16,067 nucleotides of DNA from RUG563 sp045589355 (GTDB lineage Bacteria; Bacillota; Clostridia; Christensenellales; Aristaeellaceae): contig JAZNOW010000029.1 in NCBI GenBank assembly GCA_045589355.1, forward strand, positions 1 to 16,067, given 5' to 3'. The notes below the pieces were generated by a model. The model was given only the letters and a program-made list of their open reading frames with translations, made no database searches and was not told where the DNA came from. Made by a program: the position numbers and the translations under genes. Each line of letters starts with the position of its first letter. The first letter of the stretch is position 1. Below, piece by piece: positions 6,552 through 14,920 of this stretch.

Positions 6552-6564
6552 TTTTGATGTTGAA

Positions 6565-8127
<1,563 letters not shown>

Positions 8128-8187
8128 GGTTTTCCTCCTTTCACTTACTCTTCTCTCATTTTTTTCATTTCGTAACACTATCAATTG

Positions 8188-8222
8188 AAAAAACCGCACG
8201 AAAAAAAGCCGTTTTCGCACGG
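8188..8222 (-). terminator. Terminator-like hairpin in the rny leader
   Basis: Read on the minus strand, CCGTGCG (8222-8216) pairs with CGTGCGG (8200-8194), allowing two G-U pairs, with an inner AAAA/TTTT extension. Six Ts follow (complement of 8193-8188). It lies about 60 nt before the rny GTG and about 190 nt after the predicted transcription start, so it would stop transcription before rny unless prevented. This fits an attenuator, or the end of a short RNA made from the same promoter. Confidence 0.6.
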
Positions 8223-8409
8223 CAAAGCTGTATTTCGATACCATGAACCGGCAAACAAACAGAAAGTTCAACAACTAAAACACCGGGGCGCACAGCAAAT
8301 AACACCCGTATGCTGAAGCGGCAAAACGCCTGCAAAATAAAACCAGAAGCAAATGTATCCGAAAACAGCCCATCCACCCCTCTTCATGGGGCAGACTTTT
8401 CAGCCGATC
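8223..8409 (-). ncRNA. Candidate rny 5' leader or small RNA of unknown class
   Basis: This stretch lies between the rny promoter and the leader hairpin and has no convincing gene. It can form a CCCC/GGGG hairpin near its 5' end. I do not recognise a known riboswitch or housekeeping RNA in it. The call rests only on its position between a good promoter and a terminator-like hairpin. Confidence 0.35.
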
Positions 8410-8415
8410 ATATAC

Positions 8416-8444
8416 ATTGTACGAAAAAAAAGCCCCCCTGTCAA
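8416..8444 (-). promoter_or_regulatory. rny promoter
   Basis: On the minus strand a consensus TTGACA (8444-8439), a 17-bp spacer and TACAAT (8421-8416). The -35 box lies in the loop of a palindrome, AAAAGCCCC/GGGGCTTTT (about 8428-8453). The transcription start should be near 8409, giving a leader of about 280 nt. Confidence 0.85.
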
Positions 8445-8500
8445 GGGGCTTTTCCGTCAGTCTGCACAAAAAATGGAGAAATCAACAAATTCTTTTTTTC

Positions 8501-8529
8501 TTGCCAAGGGGGCTTCTTTCTGTCATAAT
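8501..8529 (+). promoter_or_regulatory. Promoter of the small helical protein gene
   Basis: TTGCCA (8501-8506), 17 bp and CATAAT (8524-8529). The spacer GGGGGCTT(C)TTT closely resembles that of the divergent rny promoter. Confidence 0.7.
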
Positions 8530-8594
8530 ATACCTGTATGGTGCCTCCTTTGCCGGGGCACAATGCAAACGAACATAAAAGGAGCGATGCGCTG

Positions 8595-8954
8595 ATGGAC
8601 GAATTTTGCAAGGAACTGGAAAAAGTGATCAAAGCCGGGATCGGCGCCGTAGCCACCTGTGCGGAAAAGGCCCAGGAAGCCGTGGAAAACCTGGCCCAGA
8701 AGGGCGAACCCATCTTTGAACAGGCGAAGGAAAAAGTATCCGGCGCCGCCGATAAAGTGGTGAAAGCCATCAACGAAATCGGCAAGCCTAAGGTGGAAGA
8801 CATGCTCCGCGACGCCCGTTCCTTCACCATCAACGAACTGAAGGAACTGCAGGAAAAGCTGGGTAACCTGATTGCCGACCTGGAACAGGCGCAGCAGGAA
8901 GCGGAAGCGATCACCATGGAACAGGCGGCAGCGCAGGAAGAGCCTGCCGAATAA
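8595..8954 (+). CDS. Small acidic helical protein of unknown function
   Basis: This is a 119-residue protein with no recognised family. It is rich in Glu, Lys and Ala with heptad-like spacing. An amphipathic first part (AEKAQEAVENLAQKGEPIF and on) and a second part (NELKELQEKLGNLIADLEQAQ) suggest helical hairpins or a coiled coil, somewhat phasin-like in composition. There is no signal peptide or membrane segment, so it is probably cytoplasmic. ATG 8595 has AAAAGGAG (8577-8584) ten bases upstream; the earlier in-frame ATG at 8538 lies at the predicted transcription start and has no ribosome binding site. It is a single-gene unit with its own promoter and terminator. Confidence 0.8.
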   Translation: MDEFCKELEKVIKAGIGAVATCAEKAQEAVENLAQKGEPIFEQAKEKVSGAADKVVKAINEIGKPKVEDMLRDARSFTINELKELQEKLGNLIADLEQAQQEAEAITMEQAAAQEEPAE

Positions 8955-8965
8955 TCGCAAAAATC

Positions 8966-9003
8966 AGCGGCGAGGGGAACATCCTCCTCCGCCGCTTTTT
9001 TAT
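8966..9003. terminator. Shared bidirectional terminator
   Basis: AGCGGCG (8966-8972) pairs with CGCCGCT (8990-8996), with extra pairing of GAGG-type bases toward the loop, then a T run on the plus strand (8996-9003). On the minus strand the same stem is followed by GATTTTTG. It separates the convergent small-protein and kinase genes, and the T tract overlaps the kinase stop codon. Confidence 0.88.
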
Positions 9004-9854
9004 TTTTCCTTCTGCATTTCCATCAGCCGGGGCAGGCACATTTCAAAATCCACGCCGTGGTGCATATCGGTGCCGCCAAGCATGCTGCGCTCCACGCAGA
9101 TGCGGGTGAAATCCGCCGCCATTTCCATGCTCTTTTCCACCGTTCTGCCCCCCAGCATGCCGCCCAGCAGCACGGAAGCAAACACATCCCCCGTGCCATC
9201 GTATTGCTTGGGCACATGGGGCGGCGCGTACACATGCAGCTTTTTGCCGTCATGGCAGGCAGCGCCAAGGTGCCCTTCCTCCGGCCGCACGCCGGTAAGC
9301 ACCACTTTTTTCGGGCCAAGGGCCAGCAGCTTTTCGCACACTTCCACCATGTCCCTTTCCTTTTGCAGGTCGGGCCGGTAAGGCGTGCCGGTAAGGAAAG
9401 CAGCCTCGGTAAGGTTGGGCACGATCACATCCGCCCTGGCGCACAGGGCACGGATGCCCTGCACCATACGGTCGTCAAAACGGCTGTAAAGCACCCCATG
9501 GTCCCCCATGACAGGGTCCACCAGCGTCAGGTTTTCCCGGGTCTGGAAAGCATCGAAAAACTTATGCACAATGTCCAGCTGCTCCAGGCTGCCAAGGTAG
9601 CCGGTATAGAGGGCATCAAAGGCAAAGCCTTCCTTCTGCCAGTGACGGAAGAAGGGCTCCATATCCTGAGTCAGATCCCGGAAGGTGTAGCCGGTGAAGC
9701 CGCCGGTATGGGTGGAAAGCACCGCCGTGGGCAGGCAGCTCACCTGCACCCCCATGACGGACAGAATGGGCAGCGCCACGGTGATGGAACAACGGCCAAA
9801 GCCACTCAGATCCTGCACGGCTGCCGCCTGACGGGGTTTCTTGAGCGCCTGCAT
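9000..9854 (-). CDS. Pyridoxal/pyridoxamine kinase (PfkB family)
   Basis: This 284-residue cytoplasmic kinase phosphorylates B6 vitamers in the salvage route to pyridoxal 5'-phosphate. Early residues QDLSGFGRCSITVALPILS and the STHTGGF segment match the pyridoxal-kinase substrate region. LVDPVMGDHG (around Asp113) is the metal and ATP-site region, and GTGD (220-223) carries the catalytic Asp223. It resembles pyridoxal/pyridoxamine kinases more than the HMP-P kinase ThiD, but the two are related, so substrate preference is inferred. AAAGGAGG precedes ATG 9854 by eight bases. The gene is monocistronic with its own promoter. Confidence 0.88.
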   Translation of the reverse strand: MQALKKPRQAAAVQDLSGFGRCSITVALPILSVMGVQVSCLPTAVLSTHTGGFTGYTFRDLTQDMEPFFRHWQKEGFAFDALYTGYLGSLEQLDIVHKFFDAFQTRENLTLVDPVMGDHGVLYSRFDDRMVQGIRALCARADVIVPNLTEAAFLTGTPYRPDLQKERDMVEVCEKLLALGPKKVVLTGVRPEEGHLGAACHDGKKLHVYAPPHVPKQYDGTGDVFASVLLGGMLGGRTVEKSMEMAADFTRICVERSMLGGTDMHHGVDFEMCLPRLMEMQKEK

Positions 9855-9890
9855 GAGCGCCGCCTCCTTTCATTCAATCAAAACATGGAT

Positions 9891-9919
9891 ATTATAAGCG
9901 TTTTGCCCCAATTGTGCAA
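9891..9919 (-). promoter_or_regulatory. Promoter of the pyridoxal kinase gene
   Basis: On the minus strand TTGCAC (9919-9914), 17 bp, TATAAT (9896-9891). It lies just downstream of the terminator for the SPFH gene. Confidence 0.82.
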
Positions 9920-9920
9920 G

Positions 9921-9952
9921 CAGAAAAGAAGGCTGCGGCCAAAGCCGCAGCC
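9921..9952 (-). terminator. Terminator of the SPFH-family gene
   Basis: A perfect 9-bp stem GGCTGCGGC/GCCGCAGCC (9931-9952) with a 4-nt loop is followed on the minus strand by the T-rich tail TTCTTTTC. Confidence 0.85.
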
Positions 9953-9968
9953 CGAGAGAGAGGGGATG

Positions 9969-10844
9969 TTATTCCAGATTGCTTTCAAAGCTCACCACAG
10001 GCAGGGCATCGGCGCCGCCGCCGGAAACGAACTGGGGCAGCTGGCCGTTCCACAGTTTGGCTTCGGTGAAGTTGATCAGTTCGGGGGTGAGGCTTTCCGC
10101 GATCAGCTTGTTGGCTTCCGCTTCCGCTTCCGCCTTCACCTTGGTGGCATAGGCTTCGGCATCGGCGTTCACCTTTTTCACATTGGCTTCCGCTTCCGCT
10201 TCAATCTTTTTCCGTTCCGCCTGCTGCTGGGTTTCCATGGTTTTCTGTTCCTGTTCAATTTCCGCCTGCAGCTTCTTCTGGGCAGCCACCTGCTTGTTTT
10301 CAACGGCGTCGGTGAAAGCGTCGGTGAAGTCGATATTTTCGATGGAGACGGAGATGATGGTGATACCGTAGCGTTCCATTTCCTTGCTCAGGTTATCGCG
10401 GATCTGCATGGACAAGGTTTCCCGGGCAGACACCAGGTTTTCCGCGGTGTACTTGGAGAAGACGGCCTTGGTGTTTTCCATCATACGGGGCATGATGAGC
10501 TTATCGTAGTAGTCGGTGCCCACTTCCTTGAACAGGTTCATGGCGGTGGACTTGTTGATGGCATAGTTGATGGAGCCGGAAATATCCACCTGCTGGATGT
10601 CGCTGGAGAAGGCCTGGGTTTTGAAGGTGGTCTTCTGTTCACGGTTATCCATCAGGGTGATCTTCTGGAAGGGGCTCTTGAAGTGGAAGCCGGCTTCCAG
10701 GGTGTAATCTTCCACCTTACCGAAGGTGGTGATGATGGCGGTTTTACCGGTTTCGATCTGGCAGGTGCACAGGCTGAGCAAAATCACCACGGCCACCAGG
10801 GCAAGGCCGGTCAGGATCAGATATTTCTTTGCTTTGTTGGACAT
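9969..10844 (-). CDS. SPFH/prohibitin-like membrane protein
   Basis: This 291-residue protein has one N-terminal transmembrane helix (about 8-27), then an SPFH/band-7 domain starting IETGKTAIITTFGKVEDYTLEAG. An Ala/Glu/Lys-rich coiled coil follows (about 180-250: QAERKKIEAEAEANVKKVNA). Related proteins form membrane-associated rings that hold proteases or organise membrane microdomains. The C-terminus (FVSGGGADALPV) is prohibitin-like. Two cysteines (26, 28) sit at the end of the helix, but the context is not a standard lipobox. GAAGGAG lies about 11 bases before ATG 10844. No NfeD-type or HflK partner is next to it, so it appears to be a stand-alone gene. The exact role is unknown. Confidence 0.87.
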   Translation of the reverse strand: MSNKAKKYLILTGLALVAVVILLSLCTCQIETGKTAIITTFGKVEDYTLEAGFHFKSPFQKITLMDNREQKTTFKTQAFSSDIQQVDISGSINYAINKSTAMNLFKEVGTDYYDKLIMPRMMENTKAVFSKYTAENLVSARETLSMQIRDNLSKEMERYGITIISVSIENIDFTDAFTDAVENKQVAAQKKLQAEIEQEQKTMETQQQAERKKIEAEAEANVKKVNADAEAYATKVKAEAEAEANKLIAESLTPELINFTEAKLWNGQLPQFVSGGGADALPVVSFESNLE

Positions 10845-10886
10845 TTTTCTTTACTCTCCTTCTGTTCCTCATTGGGGAACGATGTC

Positions 10887-10915
10887 AGTATAGCACACAT
10901 CTTCCTCGCATGCCA
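10887..10915 (-). promoter_or_regulatory. Probable promoter of the SPFH gene
   Basis: TATACT on the minus strand (10892-10887) is a fair -10 box. At 17-bp spacing only a weak -35, TGGCAT (10915-10910), is present. The leader contains a small hairpin, GTTCC/GGAAC, just before the ribosome binding site. Confidence 0.5.
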
Positions 10916-10966
10916 TAGATTGCCATCAAACTGTACATTTTCCTGTTCCAAATGTCGAAAAAAAGC

Positions 10967-10996
10967 TTGAAAGGCAACAGAGGCTCATGGTAAAGT
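10967..10996 (+). promoter_or_regulatory. Probable promoter of the hydrolase operon
   Basis: TTGAAA (10967-10972), an 18-bp spacer and TAAAGT (10991-10996). The match is moderate. It lies divergent to the SPFH gene promoter with about 50 bp between them. Confidence 0.5.
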
Positions 10997-11031
10997 ATAG
11001 GCAGCAAATGAAAAAAAGGAGATTCCTTCCC

Positions 11032-11811
11032 ATGTGTGATAAAATTCTGCTCTGGCCCGGGGAAGCACCCTATTCCGCCTTCTCCGCCGGCCAGCCCCAG
11101 CCCTCCCTTGCCCCCTACCCCGTGGAAGGCAGCCGCGGCGCCATGGTGGTATGCCCCGGCGGCGGCTACACCCACAAGGCCGCCCACGAAGGAGTACCCA
11201 TTGCCAAGCTTTTGCAAAACGCCGGCATTTCCGCCTATGTGCTGGACTACCGGGTAGCCCCCTGCCACCGGGAAGCCCCCCTTTCCGATGCCAAAAGGGC
11301 CATTCGCCTGCTGAAGCATATGGGTTATGAGAAGGTGGGCATTATGGGCTTTTCTGCCGGCGGCCATCTGTGCTGCTCCGCTGCCACCCTTTATGAGGAA
11401 GGCGATGCCGCAAGCGAAGACCCGGTGCAGCGCTTTTCTTCCCGGCCCGATGTATTCTGCCCCTGCTATGCGGTGGTGTCCTTCGGGAAATACACCCACA
11501 TGGGCAGCCGGGAAGCCCTGCTGGGCGAAGAAAAGGATAACGAAGAAATGATCCGCCGCTTCTCCGCCGAATGCAATGTGACACAGAATACGCCCCCTGC
11601 CTTCATCTGGCACACCGCTCAGGACGGGCTGGTGCCTGCCCAGAACAGCCTGCAACTGGCCATGAAGCTGCGGGACAACGACGTGATGTTTGAACTGCAC
11701 GTGTATCCCCTGGGCCATCACGGCATTGGCCTGGGCAGCGAAAACGCGGCGGCCGGCCAGTGGGGCGGCGAAATGTGCCGGTTCCTCAACGGGCTGGGCT
11801 TTGGTAGATAA
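11032..11811 (+). CDS. Alpha/beta-hydrolase, probable carbohydrate or small-ester esterase
   Basis: This 259-residue cytoplasmic hydrolase has the oxyanion-hole segment CPGGGY (41-46), nucleophile elbow G-F-S-A-G-G with Ser108, acid candidate Asp198 in TAQDGLVP and His230 in GHHGIGL, a complete Ser-Asp-His triad. The PGGGY plus C-terminal HGxGL pattern is like the acetyl-xylan-esterase/feruloyl-esterase-type alpha/beta hydrolases encoded by many gut bacteria. There is no signal peptide, so it would act on imported substrates; the substrate is unknown. The start is ATG 11032, with AAAAGGAGA about ten bases upstream; an in-frame start at 10987 lies within the promoter region. It is the first gene of a two-gene operon, 17 bp before the next. 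Confidence 0.88.
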   Translation: MCDKILLWPGEAPYSAFSAGQPQPSLAPYPVEGSRGAMVVCPGGGYTHKAAHEGVPIAKLLQNAGISAYVLDYRVAPCHREAPLSDAKRAIRLLKHMGYEKVGIMGFSAGGHLCCSAATLYEEGDAASEDPVQRFSSRPDVFCPCYAVVSFGKYTHMGSREALLGEEKDNEEMIRRFSAECNVTQNTPPAFIWHTAQDGLVPAQNSLQLAMKLRDNDVMFELHVYPLGHHGIGLGSENAAAGQWGGEMCRFLNGLGFGR

Positions 11812-11828
11812 CATAAGGAGAAAACAGA

Positions 11829-12920
11829 ATGTACGATTTTTCGAAAATTGAAAAATACCTGGATACGCTCCTTTCCCTGGGTGTGCCCGGCTGCCAGGTG
11901 CATGTAAAAAAAGGCCACGAAACCCTGCTGCGCTCCCGCCGGGGGGAAGGCACCTTTGACAGCCGCTATTTCCTTTATTCCTGCTCCAAGGTGATGACTG
12001 TCACCGGCGTCATGCGGCTGATCGAGCAGGGCAAAGCATCCCTGGAAGACAAAGTGGCGGACTATATCCCTGCTTTCCGGGATGTGTTCATTGAAAAGGA
12101 GGGCAAGCGCTGCCCGCCCGAACGGGAAATGACCCTGCGCCATTTGTTCACCATGACCGGCGGGCTGGATTATGACCTGCAGGCCCCCGGCATTGTGGAA
12201 GCAGCTCAAAAAGAAAACGCCGGCACCTTCGATATCGTCAGTGCATTCCCTAAAAAAGCCCTTTCCTTCTCCCCCGGCGATCAGTTCCAGTACAGCCTGT
12301 GCCATGATGTGCTGGGCGCCGTGGCGGAACGCATCACCGGCATGACCTTCGGCGACTATATGCAAAAGGAAGTGTTCGGCCCGCTGGGTATGAAAAACAC
12401 TTCCTTCACCCCCGGCGGCGAAATGGCCCCCCAGTACGGCTTTGACTGGGACACCCGGGAATTCCGTCCCCATCCCCTCACCTGCGATTACCGGCTTTCC
12501 CCCAACTACCACAGCGGCGGCGCCGGTATCGTCAGCACCCTGGACGATATGGCCCGTTTCGCTTCCGCCCTCACCATGGGCAAAGGCCCCGACGGCTATC
12601 CCCTTCTGAAAGAAGAAAGCGTGCTGGAAATGCGCAAAGAGCAGCTTTCCCAGGTGGCTGCAAACCCCGCCTTCGGCTGCGCCATGGGCCCGGGCTACGG
12701 CTACGGCCTTGGCGTGCGCACGCTGGTGGATAAAAGCGAAGGCCAGCGCTCCCCCATCGGTGAATTCGGCTGGGACGGCGCCGCCGGCAGCTTCATCCTG
12801 TGCGATAAGGAAAACGGCCTGTCCATCGTGTTCACCATGCATGTGCTGGGCTGGTACGGCATCCGGGAATTGTTCCACGCCCCCCTGCGGGACGGCCTGT
12901 ACGACGCCCTGAACCTGTAA
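11829..12920 (+). CDS. Beta-lactamase-fold serine hydrolase (class C / EstB type)
   Basis: This 363-residue member of the serine beta-lactamase-like superfamily has nucleophile motif S51-C-S-K54, and LRHLFTMTGGL (103-113) is the conserved segment after it. The second motif, normally Y-x-N, reads Y155-S-L, so the usual Asn is replaced by Leu. This argues against true beta-lactamase activity and for an esterase or amide/peptide hydrolase. A third-motif candidate is GWDGAAGS near the C-terminus. There is no signal peptide. It starts at ATG 11829 after AAGGAG, 17 bp after the preceding esterase, so the two are co-transcribed and probably work on the same class of substrate. The CIRCE stem-loop right after it may terminate the operon. 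Confidence 0.88.
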   Translation: MYDFSKIEKYLDTLLSLGVPGCQVHVKKGHETLLRSRRGEGTFDSRYFLYSCSKVMTVTGVMRLIEQGKASLEDKVADYIPAFRDVFIEKEGKRCPPEREMTLRHLFTMTGGLDYDLQAPGIVEAAQKENAGTFDIVSAFPKKALSFSPGDQFQYSLCHDVLGAVAERITGMTFGDYMQKEVFGPLGMKNTSFTPGGEMAPQYGFDWDTREFRPHPLTCDYRLSPNYHSGGAGIVSTLDDMARFASALTMGKGPDGYPLLKEESVLEMRKEQLSQVAANPAFGCAMGPGYGYGLGVRTLVDKSEGQRSPIGEFGWDGAAGSFILCDKENGLSIVFTMHVLGWYGIRELFHAPLRDGLYDALNL

Positions 12921-12941
12921 AAACCGCAAATTGTGGCAAAA

Positions 12942-12968
12942 TTAGCACTCTCATCTTTAGAGTGCTAA
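12942..12968 (+). promoter_or_regulatory. CIRCE operator (HrcA binding site)
   Basis: A perfect TTAGCACTC-N9-GAGTGCTAA, the HrcA repressor site of heat-shock operons. It ends 7 bp before the -35 box of the htpG promoter, so HrcA would repress by blocking polymerase. It is followed directly by TTTTTT, so its RNA can also fold as an intrinsic terminator for the operon ending at 12920. Confidence 0.95.
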
Positions 12969-12975
12969 TTTTTTG

Positions 12976-13004
12976 TTGCTTTTTCAGGGCAGCCGTGCTA
13001 TACT
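12976..13004 (+). promoter_or_regulatory. htpG promoter
   Basis: TTGCTT (12976-12981), 17 bp and TATACT (12999-13004), placed between CIRCE and the start codon. The leader is about 50 nt. Confidence 0.75.
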
Positions 13005-13059
13005 TCTGCTTGCAGGGAAAATTCTCCCTTTCATTATCAACCGACGGAGGCGCTTATTT

Positions 13060-14910
13060 ATGGAAACCAAAGGCAATATTTCCATCCACGCTCAAAACAT
13101 TATGCCGGTGATCAAGCGCTGGCTGTATTCCGATAAGGATATTTTCATCCGCGAATTGGTGAGCAACGGCTGCGACGCCATCACCAAGTATAAAATGATC
13201 AAGGGCGATACCGGCGAAGATCTGCGGGTCACCGTCACGGTGGACAAGGAAAACCGCACCCTCACCTTCACCGACAACGGCATCGGCATGACGGAGGAAG
13301 AAGTGGACAAGTACATCAATCAGGTAGCCTTCTCCAGCGCCGAAGAATTCCTGAAAAACTACACCGGCGAAGACAAGGGCGGCATCATCGGTCATTTCGG
13401 CCTGGGCTTTTATTCCGCCTTCATGGCTGCCGAAAAGGTGACCATTGACACCCTGTCCTGGCAGGAAAACGCACAGCCCGTGCTGTGGCAAAGCGAAGAC
13501 GGCATGGCCTACACCATGCAGGAAGGCAGCCGCACCCAGCGGGGCACCACCATCGTTTTGCACATTTCCGAAGAAGAAAAAGAATTCTGCGAAACCTTCC
13601 GCGTCCGGGAAGTGCTGGACCGCTACTGCGGCTTCATGGCCACCCCCATTTATCTGGTGGACATCAATAAAGAAGAAAAGCATGAAGACGGCTGCGATTG
13701 TGAAGAATGCCATCACGATCACGAAGAAAAGCCTGTCAACGACGTAAACCCCCTGTGGCTGAAAAACCCCCGGGAATGCACCGAAGAGGAATACAAGGAA
13801 ACCTACAAAAAAGTATTCCACACCTTTGAAGATCCCCTGTTCTGGGTGCACCTGAATGTGGATTACCCCTTCAACCTGAAAGGCATCCTCTATTTCCCCC
13901 GCATCAAGAAGGATTTCGGCGGCCAGGAAGGGCAGATCAAGCTGTTCAACCGGCAGGTGTTCGTGGCGGACAACATCAAGGAAGTGATCCCGGAATTCCT
14001 TATGCTGCTCAAGGGCGTACTGGACTGCCCCGACCTGCCCCTGAACGTATCCCGCTCCTTCCTGCAGAACGACGGCTATGTGAAAAAGCTGTCCGCCCAC
14101 ATCACCAAGAAAGTGGCGGACAAGCTGAACGGCCTGTTCAACACCGAACGCAAGCAGTACGAAACCTATTGGGACGATATCCATCCCTTCGTGAAATACG
14201 GCTGCATCCGGGACAACAAGTTCTACGACATGGTGAAGCCTTCCATCCTCTATAAGACCACGGAAGGCGAATACCTGACCCTGGACGAATACAAAGCCCG
14301 CAACGAAGGTAAAGCGGAAAAGAAAATTTTCTACACCACCGAACAAAACCGTCAGGCGTCCGCCGTTTCCCTCTACACCAAGCAGGGCATGGACGTGGTT
14401 GTCATGGACACCCTCATCGATATGAACTTCATGAGCTTCATGGAATTCTCCGGCGGCATGGAAGAAACCCGGTTCGTCCGGGTGGACGCCGATGTGACCG
14501 GCCTCACCGAAGACACCGAAGAAGGCAAGGACCTGGACGCAGGCCAGCTGGAAACGCTGTTCAAGGAAGCGCTGAAAGACGATACCCTCAAAGTGCAGCT
14601 GGAAGCCCTGTCCGACCATGACCTGCCGCTGATGCTCACCGAAGACGAGCAGATGCGCCGCTACAAGGAAATGAGCGCCATGTACGGCCAGGGCATGGAT
14701 TTCCCCGCCCGGTACACCCTGGTGCTCAACCGCCTGTGCCCCGCCATCCGCTCCCTGGCCGCCATGGAAAATGAAGAAACCGCCCACCTCATCTGCCGGC
14801 AGATGTTCGATATCGCCCGGCTCTCTTCCCGGCCCCTGGAAGCCGGGGACCTGCAGGCCTTCATCGCCCGCTCCAACCAGCTTTTGTCCATGTTGGCCGA
14901 CAAGGCGTAA
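13060..14910 (+). CDS. htpG: Hsp90-family chaperone HtpG
   Basis: This is a 616-residue cytosolic ATP-dependent chaperone. The N-terminal GHKL ATPase domain shows RELVSNGCDAI (Glu32, Asn36), DNGIGM (Asp72) and the lid/glycine motif GHFGLGFYSAFMAA (111-124). The middle domain has LFNRQVFVADN and the conserved NVSRSFLQND segment, and a C-terminal dimerisation domain follows. The length is close to the usual ~620. GACGGAGG precedes ATG 13060; an in-frame extension to 12973 would run through the promoter. Between the N and middle domains the charged linker carries an unusual Cys/His cluster (His208, Cys212, Cys214, Cys217, His218, His219, His221). Control by HrcA is shown by the perfect CIRCE upstream. 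The gene is monocistronic. Confidence 0.97.
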   Translation: METKGNISIHAQNIMPVIKRWLYSDKDIFIRELVSNGCDAITKYKMIKGDTGEDLRVTVTVDKENRTLTFTDNGIGMTEEEVDKYINQVAFSSAEEFLKNYTGEDKGGIIGHFGLGFYSAFMAAEKVTIDTLSWQENAQPVLWQSEDGMAYTMQEGSRTQRGTTIVLHISEEEKEFCETFRVREVLDRYCGFMATPIYLVDINKEEKHEDGCDCEECHHDHEEKPVNDVNPLWLKNPRECTEEEYKETYKKVFHTFEDPLFWVHLNVDYPFNLKGILYFPRIKKDFGGQEGQIKLFNRQVFVADNIKEVIPEFLMLLKGVLDCPDLPLNVSRSFLQNDGYVKKLSAHITKKVADKLNGLFNTERKQYETYWDDIHPFVKYGCIRDNKFYDMVKPSILYKTTEGEYLTLDEYKARNEGKAEKKIFYTTEQNRQASAVSLYTKQGMDVVVMDTLIDMNFMSFMEFSGGMEETRFVRVDADVTGLTEDTEEGKDLDAGQLETLFKEALKDDTLKVQLEALSDHDLPLMLTEDEQMRRYKEMSAMYGQGMDFPARYTLVLNRLCPAIRSLAAMENEETAHLICRQMFDIARLSSRPLEAGDLQAFIARSNQLLSMLADKA

Positions 14911-14920
14911 CACGGACAGA

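Noticed and set aside
8128..8274. Upstream extension of rny to an ATG at 8274
   Set aside because: GTG 8127 has an ideal AAAGGAGG and gives exactly the normal RNase Y N-terminus and length. The extension would translate through the leader hairpin.
8188..8409. Known housekeeping RNA (6S, tmRNA or SRP RNA) in the rny leader
   Set aside because: None of the conserved sequence blocks of these RNAs could be recognised, so it is kept only as an unknown leader or small RNA.
8428..8453. Plus-strand intrinsic terminator (AAAAGCCCC/GGGGCTTTT)
   Set aside because: No plus-strand gene lies upstream to be terminated, and the palindrome contains the -35 box of the rny promoter, which explains it better.
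9057..10970. 637-residue plus-strand open frame across the kinase and SPFH genes
   Set aside because: It runs through two recognised genes, a promoter and a terminator on the other strand, and has no recognisable domain.
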